DNA of 55,395 nt. Source: DASCNA01 sp036011305 (lineage in GTDB: Bacteria > Verrucomicrobiota > Lentisphaeria > Victivallales > GWF2-38-69). Location: positions 1-55,395 of the forward strand of contig DASCNA010000200.1 in the NCBI GenBank assembly GCA_036011305.1, read 5' to 3'. The notes under the pieces were generated by a model. It searched no databases. It was not told the origin of the DNA and saw only the letters and a list, made by a program, of their open reading frames with translations. How positions within the stretch are numbered: position 1 is the stretch's first letter; each line of letters starts with the position of its first letter. Shown here in pieces: positions 18,965 through 28,277 of the stretch. Position numbers and translations under genes: made by a program.

Positions 18965-18994
18965 AATATTTTTCATTTCTTTTAGAAAAATATT
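18965..18994 (+). terminator. possible terminator of the ruvC-glmM operon
   Basis: AATATTTTTC at 18965-18974 pairs with GAAAAATATT at 18985-18994, followed by CTATTTT. It is AT-only in most of the stem, so moderate support. Confidence 0.45.
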
Positions 18995-19033
18995 CTATTT
19001 TAAAGACAAATAAATTAACCAAGTATTATTATC

Positions 19034-20503
19034 ATGATTGAATTATCCTATCTTAAATGTGTGGGCTGCGGCGCCGAATATAGCTTTGATTTTTTTACAC
19101 CTGTACATGAGTGTATTAACCGTGGCCAAGATGACGCAAATCATATCTTAGAAAAACATTTACCGTCAGGTTTCAGATTTAAAATAAGTAAAATTATTGC
19201 CGATAAAACAGATGACTCCAGTCCGTATAAATTATTTAAAAGATATTTTTATTCATACTATTTAGCAAAATATCTGAATATAGATTTTGAAGAAATCGTG
19301 GACGAAATAAATCAAAATCTAACATCAATAGGTGAACCTGAATTTCTTTTTACTCCTTTAGTCGAAATAGACAATATTCCGGGTATTAGCGGAAAAACAA
19401 TAATCAAAAATGAAACCGGCAACGTATCAGGTTCTCATAAAGCACGTCATTTAATGGGAAATATATTATACATTGAAGTGCTTCATAGAGCTGGCATGAT
19501 TGAAAATAAACCTAAGCTTGCAGTTTACAGCTGTGGAAATGCTGCGCTTGCCGCCGCAGCCATTGCTAAAGCAGCAAATTATGATATCGATGTATTCATT
19601 CCTGTTGGAGTTAATCAGCATGTCATTGATAAACTTAAATTTTATGAAGCCAATATAATAGAATGCCCTAGAATACCTGGAGAAACAGGTGATCCATGCT
19701 ACAATAAATTTCATGACGCTTTGGTTGCCGGAGCTACACCTTTTTCCTGTTCAGGTCCTGATAACTGGTCTAATATTGAAGGCGGTCAGACACTCTGCCT
19801 GGAACTGATGACGGAATTAATAGCAAAAAACCAAATATTAGACTCAATTGTAATCCAAGTTGGCGGCGGCGCTTTAGCAAGTGCTGCATTTCAGACTCTG
19901 GAAGAAATGTTCGCCGCAGGAATATTGAGAAAATTACCTAAAATCTATGCTGTTCAAACTGAAGGCGGCTATCCGCTGGTAAGAGCATATTTATTATTGA
20001 TGAAGGAAATAGCCGAATTTAATCAGCTGCCATGTTCATTTGACTTTCATCTGGATGCTGTTTTTAAAGATAAAGAGAATAAAAAAATTCTTGAATATTA
20101 TAAAAGCCATAGTGATGAAATACAAAATACCGCAAAATTTATTCGAGAGAACTATACTAATGAAAAAGTTCAGCCTGTATTGATAGAAGCTGCTAAAAAA
20201 CATATGTCAAATTATATGTGGAGCTGGGAACTTGAACCTCATAGCATAGCACACGGCATTTTGGATGATATTACTTATGACTGGTTTAAAATTGTGCAGG
20301 GCATGTGCAGAACCGGAGGCATACCTATTACAGTAGATGAAGAAGAACTGAAAAAATATAACACTTTGGCAAAAGAGTTAACTGGAATAAAAGTCGACCC
20401 TACGGGATCATCCGGCTTTGCGGGTTATATGAAACTAAAAAAATCGGGTATCATTCCTGCTTGTGATACTACTTCTGTTATTTATACAGGAGTAGAAAGA
20501 TAA
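19034..20503 (+). CDS. threonine-synthase-like PLP enzyme
   Basis: A 489-residue fold-type II PLP enzyme. The N-terminus has a partial zinc-ribbon-like CVGCGAEYSF. The PLP lysine lies in ETGNVSGSHKARHLMG; phosphate-binding VYSCGNAALAAAAIAKAA and QVGGGALASAAFQ match threonine synthase and related lyases. VDPTGSSGFAGYMKL is the late PLP-contact segment. Classical ThrC converts O-phosphohomoserine to threonine; this protein is divergent (SCGNAAL instead of STGN), so a related reaction is possible. There are no thrA or thrB neighbours. It is a single gene ended by a strong bidirectional hairpin. Confidence 0.65.
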   Translation: MIELSYLKCVGCGAEYSFDFFTPVHECINRGQDDANHILEKHLPSGFRFKISKIIADKTDDSSPYKLFKRYFYSYYLAKYLNIDFEEIVDEINQNLTSIGEPEFLFTPLVEIDNIPGISGKTIIKNETGNVSGSHKARHLMGNILYIEVLHRAGMIENKPKLAVYSCGNAALAAAAIAKAANYDIDVFIPVGVNQHVIDKLKFYEANIIECPRIPGETGDPCYNKFHDALVAGATPFSCSGPDNWSNIEGGQTLCLELMTELIAKNQILDSIVIQVGGGALASAAFQTLEEMFAAGILRKLPKIYAVQTEGGYPLVRAYLLLMKEIAEFNQLPCSFDFHLDAVFKDKENKKILEYYKSHSDEIQNTAKFIRENYTNEKVQPVLIEAAKKHMSNYMWSWELEPHSIAHGILDDITYDWFKIVQGMCRTGGIPITVDEEELKKYNTLAKELTGIKVDPTGSSGFAGYMKLKKSGIIPACDTTSVIYTGVER

Positions 20504-20526
20504 TTTATTTTATTACAGCAATTATT

Positions 20527-20562
20527 AAACTCTAAATAACCAGTTAAGGTTATTTAGAGTTT
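20527..20562. terminator. bidirectional terminator, 15-bp perfect stem
   Basis: AAACTCTAAATAACC at 20527-20541 pairs perfectly with 20548-20562 around a six-base loop. It separates the convergent threonine-synthase-like and APC transporter genes. Confidence 0.85.
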
Positions 20563-20568
20563 ATAAAT

Positions 20569-21954
20569 TTAATCTGCGACTGCTCTTTCTGCTTTACGTA
20601 TCAACAACCATGCGATAATCCAAAACAATATAGGTCCGCCAATAATTTCTAACTCATAGATTATAACATTGTTATTTCCAGGGGAAAAAATTGGAATTAT
20701 TATTGTTACAACTGTTGCTATTGTTGCAAGAAAAAATGCAGTAAAAGCACCTGCTTTTTTACCAGGAACCTCATAAATTCCTGTAAATTTATTGTCCTTC
20801 TGCATTTTAAATTTTAGTTTAAAATATGCCAGCAAGACCACAAGGTAAACAATAAAAAGTGTTATTGTAGCCATCATAACTAGAACAGTGTAGAGATTTT
20901 CAACAGTTTTCATCAACGATGTTAAAAGTACAATCACAGTGACTACGACAGACTGTATAATGAGTGCATTTGAAGGAATTCCATTCTTGTTTTCTTTCCT
21001 CAAGGTTTTAGGTATAAACTTTTTATCATTACCTTCTGTAAACATTTTAATTGTACCAACCATCCAAAGAGCCGCTCCTATACTAGTTGAAACTGCAATC
21101 AAAATACAGATAACTTTAGTTATCCATTCAGCGCCAAGTATTGATGTAACTTTATAAATTAGCTGTAGAGGGCCGCTAGCAGCGCCTATATCATGTGGAT
21201 TAAGTACAAGTGTTAAAGCGATTGTACCTAAAATATAACATACAGAAATAAGCAATGCGGAAATCAGTGTCGCCTTGGCAAAATCCTTTTTGGGGTTGGG
21301 CATATCACTGGCAAAAGCTGAAGTCAGTTCACCTCCTGACATAGCAAACGTCAAAGTCGCAAGAAACAGCAGGTTGCTTGATGTAAAATCATGGAACCAG
21401 TTACTGAATGCATAGCTTGTTGGAACTGGTCTATGTATTAAAAAAACAGATATAAGCGCCAATATTATAATGGCGATGATTGGAAGAATATTCCCTAAAA
21501 ATCCTCCGTATTTTGCAAATATTGCTAAAAATTCAACTCCTTTGATATTAATAACTGTACCCACCCAAAAGAGAACAATTACATAAGAGCTTATGAATAG
21601 TTTACTGGAAGCAAGATCAGGATTTATTACATAAGCAAGACTTATTCCTGAAAAAGTTAAAAGTGTAGGATAATAAAAAATATTCGCTATCAAATAGAAC
21701 CATGAGGTATAAAAAGCTATTTTTTCTCCAAAAATTGCTTTTGTCCATTCTACCATTCCACCTTTATTTTCAGGGAATACTGAACTAAACTATGCGAGGA
21801 TAAATGAAAGGGGAACAAAAAACAGAAAAGCTGCCAATATCCATAAAAGTATGGAAGCAGCCCCATATTGAGCTGCTGTAGCAAACCACCTGATTCCAAG
21901 CAGTGTTGTAACGTTCATATATACAACATCTGAAACTCTAATTTTCTTTGCCAT
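20569..21954 (-). pseudogene. APC-family amino-acid transporter interrupted by an in-frame amber codon
   Basis: The frame opens at ATG 21954 after a GAGG site and reads MAKKIRVSDVVYMNVTTLLG, typical of APC permeases. At 21790-21792 it meets a TAG (codon 55, context LSFILA-stop-FSSVFPENKGG) and then continues open to 20569, giving 461 codons in all, a normal APC length. In relatives the stop position usually holds Glu (AELSS-type motif), one base away from TAG. Downstream of the stop the protein has about ten membrane segments and a MSGGELTSAFASDMPNPKKDF loop. An in-frame ATG at 21756 could restart translation but would lack helix 1. It is either a recent nonsense mutation or a sequencing error. 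Confidence 0.8.
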
Positions 21955-22044
21955 AACTCTTTATCCTCAAATAAATAATATTTAATATTTTATTAATTAT
22001 AACAGGATTTTATATATTTCGGCAAGAGAATTTTTGATAAAAAA

Positions 22045-22069
22045 AAGAGAGCTCAAATAGAGCTCTCTT
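22045..22069 (-). terminator. terminator of folD
   Basis: AAGAGAGCTC at 22045-22054 pairs with GAGCTCTCTT at 22060-22069. On the minus strand a run of T follows, fitting a terminator for folD, which ends at 22091. Confidence 0.8.
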
Positions 22070-22090
22070 ATAATAAATTATAAAACTTTA

Positions 22091-22981
22091 TTATTCTACA
22101 TTATTTTGCATTTTACATGCTTTTAAAGCATTATTCATAAGCATGGCAATAGTCATTGGTCCAACTCCACCTGGAACAGGAGTAATCAATGAAGCTTTTT
22201 CTGCTACTTCAGCATATGCAACATCACCTACTAGACGATAACCTCTTTTCTTACTAGCATCATCTACTCTGTTGATACCTACATCAATAACAACTGCACC
22301 ATCTTTGACCATATCAGCAGTAACAAATTCAGGTTTACCTATTGCTGCAACTAAAATATCAGCCTGACTTGCGATTTCAGGGATATTAGGTGTACGTGAA
22401 TGACAAACAGTAACAGTAGCATTAGCGCCTTTTGCCTTTTGCATGAGAAGAGACATCATTGGTTTGCCAACAATATTTGAACGTCCAATTATAACAGCAT
22501 GTTTACCGCATGGATCTACATCGCTGTACTCAAGAAGTTTCATTACGCCATAAGGTGTGCAAGGGTAGAAACCGTCAGTTTTACCAATAAGCATTTTTCC
22601 AACATTTTCTGCATGAAAACAGTCAACATCTTTTTTTGGATCAATTGATTCAATAACTTTATCTTCATCAATTTGCGGTGGTGGTGGTGATTGTACTAAA
22701 ATACCGTGAACTTTAGGATCTTTATTAAGTTTATCGATCAAGGTTAAAACTTCATCCATTGTAGCATTTTTATCAAGAACTATTTTGTCAGAATAGAAAC
22801 CAAGTTCTTTTGATTTCTTTTCTTTCATATTAACATATACCTGCGAAGCTGGATCTTCACCAATAAGAACAACAACCAGCCCAGGCTGTAAACCATATTT
22901 TTCTTTAATTCTATTAGTTTCAGCAGCAGTTTCCTCGTGGATTTTTTGTGCAATAAGCTTACCATCAATATTTTGTGCCAT
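22091..22981 (-). CDS. folD: bifunctional methylenetetrahydrofolate dehydrogenase/cyclohydrolase
   Basis: A 296-residue FolD that interconverts methylene-, methenyl- and formyl-tetrahydrofolate with NADP. Motifs: PGLVVVLIGEDPASQVYVNMK with the catalytic Tyr and Lys nearby (YVNMKEKKSKELG), HGILVQSPPPPQI, the Asp-containing DPKKDVDCFHAENVG, VIIGRSNIVGKPMMSLL for the cofactor, and TPVPGGVGPMTIAML at the C-terminus. An AAGGAG site lies just upstream of ATG 22981. It is monocistronic and divergent from the tRNA gene. Confidence 0.96.
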   Translation of the reverse strand: MAQNIDGKLIAQKIHEETAAETNRIKEKYGLQPGLVVVLIGEDPASQVYVNMKEKKSKELGFYSDKIVLDKNATMDEVLTLIDKLNKDPKVHGILVQSPPPPQIDEDKVIESIDPKKDVDCFHAENVGKMLIGKTDGFYPCTPYGVMKLLEYSDVDPCGKHAVIIGRSNIVGKPMMSLLMQKAKGANATVTVCHSRTPNIPEIASQADILVAAIGKPEFVTADMVKDGAVVIDVGINRVDDASKKRGYRLVGDVAYAEVAEKASLITPVPGGVGPMTIAMLMNNALKACKMQNNVE

Positions 22982-23214
22982 GATAATAACTCCTTATTAA
23001 GGCTTTGGTTTATATTAATTTTCAAAATTAATTACAGTGTATTAAAGATTGTACCAAATGATACTAAAATCAAATTGTTATTATCAATAATCCACGTTTC
23101 TCTCTCCACATATTGTGTATCACTATATGATATAATTAAAAATTGATAACTTTTGTAATTTTTAACTTGTAAGATAAATAATTAACATTAAATTTATAAC
23201 TCTTAATTAAACAT

Positions 23215-23291
23215 GGCGGCTTAGCTCAGTTGGTTAGAGCATCGGAATCATAATCCGAGTGTCTGGGGTTCGAGTCCCTAAGCCGCTACCA
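23215..23291 (+). tRNA. tRNA with CAT anticodon (elongator Met or Ile2)
   Basis: A complete 77-base cloverleaf with encoded CCA. Acceptor GGCGGCT (23215-23221) pairs with AGCCGCT (23281-23287) with one G-U. The D arm is GCTC/GAGC, the anticodon arm is TCGGA-ATCATAA-TCCGA, and the T arm contains GTTCGAGTC. The anticodon stem lacks the three G-C pairs of initiator tRNA, so it is elongator Met or, if the C is modified to lysidine, Ile for AUA; sequence alone does not decide. The 3' end looks like an integration site: related copies lie at 28035 and 34538. Confidence 0.95.
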
Positions 23292-23498
23292 CTTTTCTTT
23301 CATTAGCCTCGTTTAGCCTCAAGTAGAAATACTGATTTTACTAAATTTAATGTAGATTAACTGTCATTTCAATATCTAAAGGGAAGTAAAAAGGAAGCAG
23401 CCAATACGCTTACTGATTCCAACAATCTCACACATTACAAAATGTTCTATAATATTTTGAAATCTTTAGACTAATATACTGATAGTAACAAACTTCAC

Positions 23499-23624
23499 AA
23501 AGTTGTTAAAATTGTATAAATTAGTCTATTTGGGGGCTAGTGAAGTATGGACTATATCTACAATCTACCCCATAATTCGTTTAAATGGGCAGGTTTTAAA
23601 GATAAATACAAAAGTAGCCCTCTC
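23499..23624 (+). repeat. copy 1 of a diverged intergenic element with pseudoknot potential
   Basis: This 126-bp stretch aligns with 28278-28406 over nearly its whole length, with shared blocks AAAGTT-TTAA, TAGTCTATTT, GTATGGACTATAT, ACAATCTACC and AAAGTAGCC. TAGTC at 23522-23526 can pair with GACTA at 23550-23554. GGGGGCTA at 23532-23539, inside that loop, can pair with TAGCCCTC at 23615-23622, giving a pseudoknot topology followed by a T-rich tract. TATAAA just upstream of TAGTC could be a -10 box. No plus-strand gene follows, so a free-standing small RNA or a mobile-element end are the best ideas. No known RNA family is recognised. Confidence 0.45.
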
Positions 23625-23720
23625 TTTTTCTCCTCCAGTCGCAAAATGGTAAGAGCTCTGCAATGTAGGGACAAATGTGTGGGGATAGAGAGATTTGAAG
23701 TATTACTGAGCCCTCACTAA
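23547..23720 (+). CDS. short ORF inside element copy 1 (57 aa), doubtful
   Basis: ATG 23547 lies ten bases after a GGGGGC run and opens 57 codons beginning MDYIYNLPHNSF and ending at TAA 23718-23720. The second copy of the element keeps the ATG and reads MDYINNLP before a stop, so the coding frame is not maintained. The conservation between copies is better explained by RNA structure than by protein. It has two Cys residues and no recognisable domain. Confidence 0.2.
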   Translation: MDYIYNLPHNSFKWAGFKDKYKSSPLFFSSSRKMVRALQCRDKCVGIERFEVLLSPH

Positions 23721-23742
23721 AAAATAATCTGAGCAGTAAGTT

Positions 23743-26658
23743 TTATTCTGGATACCCAAAATAAAACCCCTGAAAATAATCACATCCCATATTTTTCAGC
23801 AACTTAAACTGTCTTTCAGTTTCAATGCCTTCAGCAATAATTTTCAGGTTATATTTCTTTAAAAGCATAATTAAACCAGAAGTAACCTCATAGTATTTTT
23901 TTACATATAACCTATCAACAAAAAACTTATCTAATTTTACAATATTTATTGGGAGGTTGTACAAATTACTAAATGAAGAATACCCTGAGCCAAAATCATC
24001 GAGGGCGATTAATCCTATGCCAACTTTCTTAATATCATTCAGAGTTTTCTTTATCTTTTCTATATTATGTATTTGAGTTTTTTCTGTAATTTCAAATATG
24101 ATATTTTTGGGATTAACCTTAGTTTCTTTTATAATGTCGTTAATATTGTCTACAAAACAATTACTTTCTAACTGATATTGTGAGACATTGACCGAAATAA
24201 AGATATCCTCAGGGTTATTATTTTTTAATTTATTAAGTTTGCCACAAGCTTGTCTGAATATCCAGTTACCAACTTCAATTATTTGTTTGTTTTTTTCGAT
24301 ATAAGGAATAAAATCCAAAGGCATTACAGTACCAAATTTAGAATTTTCCCACCTTAAGAGAGTTTCTATGCTGTAAAGCTTCCTGTTTCTGTCAACAATA
24401 GGCTGATATACTGTCTTAAATTCGTTGTTTTTCATAGCATGGGTTAATGCCATATCAAAAATACGTTTATTCTCAAGATGTTGATCATAGAAATAAAAGC
24501 AGCTTTTTGTTTGTTTAGCTTTATACATTGCTAAATCGCTGTACCTCACTAGTTCTGTAACATTTTTTGCATCGATAGGATAAACTGCAATCCCTATACT
24601 AATTTCTATATCTATAATTAAATTATTAACTTTAAATTTTTCAGTAAAAATCTCACTGATTCTCTGAGCAGATTTTATAATCTCGGTATCAGTACTAATA
24701 GTATCCATGCATATTAGAAATTCATCTCCACCCCACCTTCCACAAAAATCACTTTCCCGTGTATTTTCCTTAATTTTATCTGCAACTGTACGCAAAATAT
24801 AATCACCAGTTTCATGCCCATACTCATCATTGATGTTTTTAAAATTATTTATATCCAGAAAAAATAGAGCTATTTTTGTATTATTTCTTTTAGCTTTTTT
24901 CATGTATATATTTAACAAATCCATGAACGGTTTTCTGTTGATCAATCCTGTTAGCGAGTCAGTAAATACAAGTTTTTCCAATTTCTTATTTGCTTTTGTA
25001 AGTTCATCCTGTGTACTCATCTGTTCTATAACTCTACCAAGACGTTCTGTGATTAAATCAAGTAGTACTTTTTCTTCTTTAAGAAAAGGCCCAATGGCAT
25101 CCTGAGGTTTTTCTACACTATAATATACTTCCAGATACCCAGCTTTTTTTGGGCCTACAGTGATAGAAGATTCAAGTTTCCAGTGTGATCCAGTAAATTC
25201 TGCTGTTTTGAATTCCTCATTAAAGATTAGGAGTCTTGCTGAGGTAACTTCAGGATATTGCCAAGCAGGTGGAATAAGTTCTACAATACCTTGATAAATT
25301 TGTTTAAGCTCTAAAGTGGGTTTTTCTATAAGTTTTGAGATACCGTACAGGCAGTTCAGTTCTTTGACGCGTTCACCTAAATTGTGCGATTTTATTGCTA
25401 GGTCTTTTTCTATTTTGTTTTGTATGGTAATGTCAGATCCATATATATTAATGTATTTTTCTTTAATTATAGGAATTATAGACCATGAGAAATACCTATT
25501 ATTAACCTTTGTTTTAAAATTTGTGTTTATTTTCGATGATGAAATAGCTTCATTTATGCAATTCTCCAAATGGGGAAGATTCTTGATGGTAGTAAAATTA
25601 CTTCTTTTTTTGTTAAACACTTTAAGCGCGCCTTCATTTGCATATATAATGTTTTTGTTGAAGCCAACTCGTATTATAGGAAAAGGGTTTTCAGAAGGAA
25701 ATTTTGCCAGATTATTTATTTCTTTAGTTTTGATTTTTACCTGTCTTTTTAGAATAATAAAAATAATAACAAAAATAACTAATGAAATAAATATTATTGA
25801 TAGCAAGGCATATTTTATAATGGTATAAAAATCGATTTGCTCTTTGGGCAAAAAATGAAACCATTTTTTGACAAGATTGTTGTAAGTACCGTTTTTAAAT
25901 GCAATGATCAAACCTTTATTAAGTTTATCAAGGGTAGCTCTATTGCCTTTTGGAACAGCAAAAGAGAATTTTTGTTCAAAATTTATTAAATCTTTACCGA
26001 GGTGATGAATTAACGCATCTTCCATTGCAGTATGCCCAACATGTTGTATATTGTGTAACGATAGTTGATCTATAAGTTGATGACCTACTATTGTCTTAAC
26101 AACGACAGCATCATGCTTCCCTTCTGACAATAATTTAAACGCATTAGCGTAGGATTTTGTTGTGATGATTTTATCAGTTAATTTATTTTTAAGTACATAT
26201 TCATGTGCTGTATCGCCTTTCATCACTATAACTTCTGTACCATACAGATCTTTTGTTGTCTTTATCGTTGTGTTATTTTTTCTGGTAAATATGCCGCCAT
26301 AAAGAACAATATAGGGTATAGAAAAGTCAAAATACTTAGCTCTTTCTTTTGAGTAACCAACAAAAGGAAGAACGTCAAGTTTCCTATTTTTGAGTTCATT
26401 TTTAATTTCTGGCCAAGGAGCGACTTTAAATGTTATTTGCATCCCCATTACATGTGTAACATACTCTAGCAAGTCAACAGCAAAGCCATCGGCTTTTTCA
26501 TTTTTGTTTACTATACAAAATGGAGGATAATCAAGTTCACTTGCAGAATGCAATAATGTTTTTTTTTCAGAAGAATTCAAAGTAGAAACTAAATTAAAGA
26601 ATAGCAAAGGAAAAACTATTATCATAGGCATTAACAATGATAGCTTTTTTTTTATCAT
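23743..26658 (-). CDS. membrane sensor with SBP, PAS/GAF, GGDEF and EAL domains
   Basis: A 971-residue sensor. A signal segment (about 1-28) precedes a periplasmic SBP_bac_3 domain (32-275) with ELDYPPFCIVNKNEKADGF and KMGDTAHEY-like features. A membrane helix lies near 283-305, then a PAS-like region, a GAF-like region (LNCLYGISKLIEKP, LIPPAWQYPEVTSARLL), GGDEF (about 555-715) with intact GRWGGDEFLICM, and EAL (about 735-971). In the EAL domain IETLLRWENS, FEITEKTQ, LDDFGSGYSSFSNL and AEGIETERQF keep the catalytic set, with Thr in the EAL triplet. It probably adjusts cyclic di-GMP in response to a small solute. It is encoded alone just after the CAT tRNA, inside the putative island. Confidence 0.88.
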   Translation of the reverse strand: MIKKKLSLLMPMIIVFPLLFFNLVSTLNSSEKKTLLHSASELDYPPFCIVNKNEKADGFAVDLLEYVTHVMGMQITFKVAPWPEIKNELKNRKLDVLPFVGYSKERAKYFDFSIPYIVLYGGIFTRKNNTTIKTTKDLYGTEVIVMKGDTAHEYVLKNKLTDKIITTKSYANAFKLLSEGKHDAVVVKTIVGHQLIDQLSLHNIQHVGHTAMEDALIHHLGKDLINFEQKFSFAVPKGNRATLDKLNKGLIIAFKNGTYNNLVKKWFHFLPKEQIDFYTIIKYALLSIIFISLVIFVIIFIILKRQVKIKTKEINNLAKFPSENPFPIIRVGFNKNIIYANEGALKVFNKKRSNFTTIKNLPHLENCINEAISSSKINTNFKTKVNNRYFSWSIIPIIKEKYINIYGSDITIQNKIEKDLAIKSHNLGERVKELNCLYGISKLIEKPTLELKQIYQGIVELIPPAWQYPEVTSARLLIFNEEFKTAEFTGSHWKLESSITVGPKKAGYLEVYYSVEKPQDAIGPFLKEEKVLLDLITERLGRVIEQMSTQDELTKANKKLEKLVFTDSLTGLINRKPFMDLLNIYMKKAKRNNTKIALFFLDINNFKNINDEYGHETGDYILRTVADKIKENTRESDFCGRWGGDEFLICMDTISTDTEIIKSAQRISEIFTEKFKVNNLIIDIEISIGIAVYPIDAKNVTELVRYSDLAMYKAKQTKSCFYFYDQHLENKRIFDMALTHAMKNNEFKTVYQPIVDRNRKLYSIETLLRWENSKFGTVMPLDFIPYIEKNKQIIEVGNWIFRQACGKLNKLKNNNPEDIFISVNVSQYQLESNCFVDNINDIIKETKVNPKNIIFEITEKTQIHNIEKIKKTLNDIKKVGIGLIALDDFGSGYSSFSNLYNLPINIVKLDKFFVDRLYVKKYYEVTSGLIMLLKKYNLKIIAEGIETERQFKLLKNMGCDYFQGFYFGYPE

Positions 26659-26952
26659 GATAAGTAATGTTATAGTTGAAAAATTGACATTATATAAAAA
26701 ATATTTTATCAGTTTTTTAACGAAATACCACTAAACTATACTTTTACAAAGACCATTCAATTCAGATAATTAAACCCCCATTTCCCATACGTGAACAAAA
26801 TTTTAATATCTATGAAAAATCTACACGGTTAGGTAGACAGACTGTCATTGTATTCTATATTGCCTTCATTTATACTTGATTTTCTACTGATTGTTTTATT
26901 GGATATTTTAATAGATTCTTTAACCATTATTCCAATATGTCCATATTTAATA
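26659..26952. other. intergenic, possible decayed sequence
   Basis: The region holds no long frame. On the minus strand a short frame (KYGHIGIMVKESIKISN, about 26850-26945) vaguely recalls a glyoxalase/VOC start but is interrupted soon after. I see no promoter or hairpin that I would defend. Confidence 0.2.
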
Positions 26953-27948
26953 TTATGACACTAAATGTTTTAGACTGTTTTTCTTTAAAGCGTTTTCTAT
27001 TAATTCTATTACATTTCGACTTATATCACTTATAATCAAGTCAGAATATTTCTTCTTATTCAATATCAAGTCAGACATATGCTCAGCCTCAAATTGAAAG
27101 CCACCACCAACTATGGGCTCATCTATATCGAATCGCTTTCCTTTCCAAGTAATTTTAATTTTTTTTGGGTTCCACCATTTGTCCGTTATCAAAATATCAA
27201 TATCAATTCCGCTTAAACGAGCATGACGAGGTAAATCTGAAGTGATAGATGCTGAAAGTTCACCTTTAATTGCTGAGTCAAATAAAAACTCAACGCTCTC
27301 ATCTACTCCAATATTATATTTTTCAGTGCTAATCTTAACTGACGGTTCTGATAGTTTTCCTCCCATTATATATACAATATTGCTATAAAGCCATAGGGGG
27401 TATATACCAACATCTAAACTAGCCCCACCACTTTGATCCTTATTGAACAACCAATGATTTGCATCAAACTCATTGGTTGTCCCAAATGACGCCTGAACTA
27501 GGTCTAACTTAATCTGGTTCTCCTTTAGGAAGGAAACAAGTTTTCTATATGCAGGAAAAGTTACCGTCTTCATCGCCTCAACAAGTAGCAACCCTTTATA
27601 TTCAGCAATTCTGAAGATTTCATCCCAGTCATTTTTATTAATAAATGCTGGTTTCTCCACTAACACATGTTTTCCATGTTCCAAGAATAGTCTTGCTAAC
27701 TGTTTATGAAATGGGTTGATTGTTGATATATATACAACATCGATTTCACTATCTGAAGCTAAACCCATGTATGAATCATAATATTTTTTACAATTAAATT
27801 TTTCGGCGAACTGCTTCGCTTTATCAATACTACTGGATGCTACAGAGCATAATTCTCCACTAGGTGCGTATCGCACAAGATCATCAGCAAAGCGTTTAGC
27901 AATATTCCCTAACCCTGCAATACCCCAGCGAACTTTTCTTTTATTCAT
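26953..27948 (-). CDS. Gfo/Idh/MocA-family oxidoreductase
   Basis: A 331-residue NAD(P)-dependent sugar or polyol dehydrogenase. The Rossmann motif is WGIAGLGNIAKRFADDL; VLVEKPAFIN contains the family EKP Lys; GGASLDVGIYPLWL matches the dihydrodiol/xylose dehydrogenase branch (DVGIYPL with catalytic-site Asp and Tyr). Oxidation of a sugar such as xylose or of an inositol-like compound is likely. Two sugar-porter MFS genes lie 1.8-5 kb away in the same accessory segment, which fits sugar use but is not an operon. The start (MNKRKVRWG) is preceded by AAGGACAAATC. Confidence 0.88.
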   Translation of the reverse strand: MNKRKVRWGIAGLGNIAKRFADDLVRYAPSGELCSVASSSIDKAKQFAEKFNCKKYYDSYMGLASDSEIDVVYISTINPFHKQLARLFLEHGKHVLVEKPAFINKNDWDEIFRIAEYKGLLLVEAMKTVTFPAYRKLVSFLKENQIKLDLVQASFGTTNEFDANHWLFNKDQSGGASLDVGIYPLWLYSNIVYIMGGKLSEPSVKISTEKYNIGVDESVEFLFDSAIKGELSASITSDLPRHARLSGIDIDILITDKWWNPKKIKITWKGKRFDIDEPIVGGGFQFEAEHMSDLILNKKKYSDLIISDISRNVIELIENALKKNSLKHLVS

Positions 27949-28034
27949 ATTTGATTTGTCCTTTTTTAAAACAGGTTAAATAACCAAGTTATGCTTTTTT
28001 CTACTAACTAAACTTAGTTTAACCTCATATAAAC

Positions 28035-28064
28035 CGAACCCCTAACCCACTGCCATTCTTTTTT
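28035..28064. repeat. diverged copy of the tRNA 3' end (putative attachment remnant)
   Basis: Aligned without gaps to the tRNA 3' end and its flank from 23271, 22 of 30 positions are identical, including CGA, CCCTAA, CC, CT, CCA and the following T-rich run. A further exact 10-base match, AGCCTCGTTT, lies downstream in both (23305-23314 and 28086-28095). The order tRNA end, AGCCTCGTTT, pseudoknot element is the same in both places, so this is unlikely to be chance. Confidence 0.5.
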
Positions 28065-28277
28065 TCAACTCAAATATTTACGATCAGCCTCGTTTTATAT
28101 TTTTAATTACTATCATTTACTTTAATTACTTATCATTAACATACATGCTTTTACATAAATTTTACATAAATTGCTATTAGCTCCAAGTATATATATAATT
28201 TTTTTAAAAAGCTTGTTTTATATTCATGCTGTCAAAATAGATATGAGCATAACTGCTCACATCTTTTTCTAGTACTT

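Noticed and set aside
20569..21954. Reassigned TAG codon to explain the APC frame
   Set aside because: Several intact genes in the window end in TAG (for example the PqiA and XRE-PAS genes), so TAG is a normal stop.
23547..23720. 57-codon ORF in element copy 1 as a real gene
   Set aside because: The second copy keeps the ATG but stops after eight codons, so the frame is not conserved; kept only as a doubtful feature.
26850..26945. Glyoxalase/VOC remnant
   Set aside because: Only about a dozen residues look similar and the frame stops quickly.
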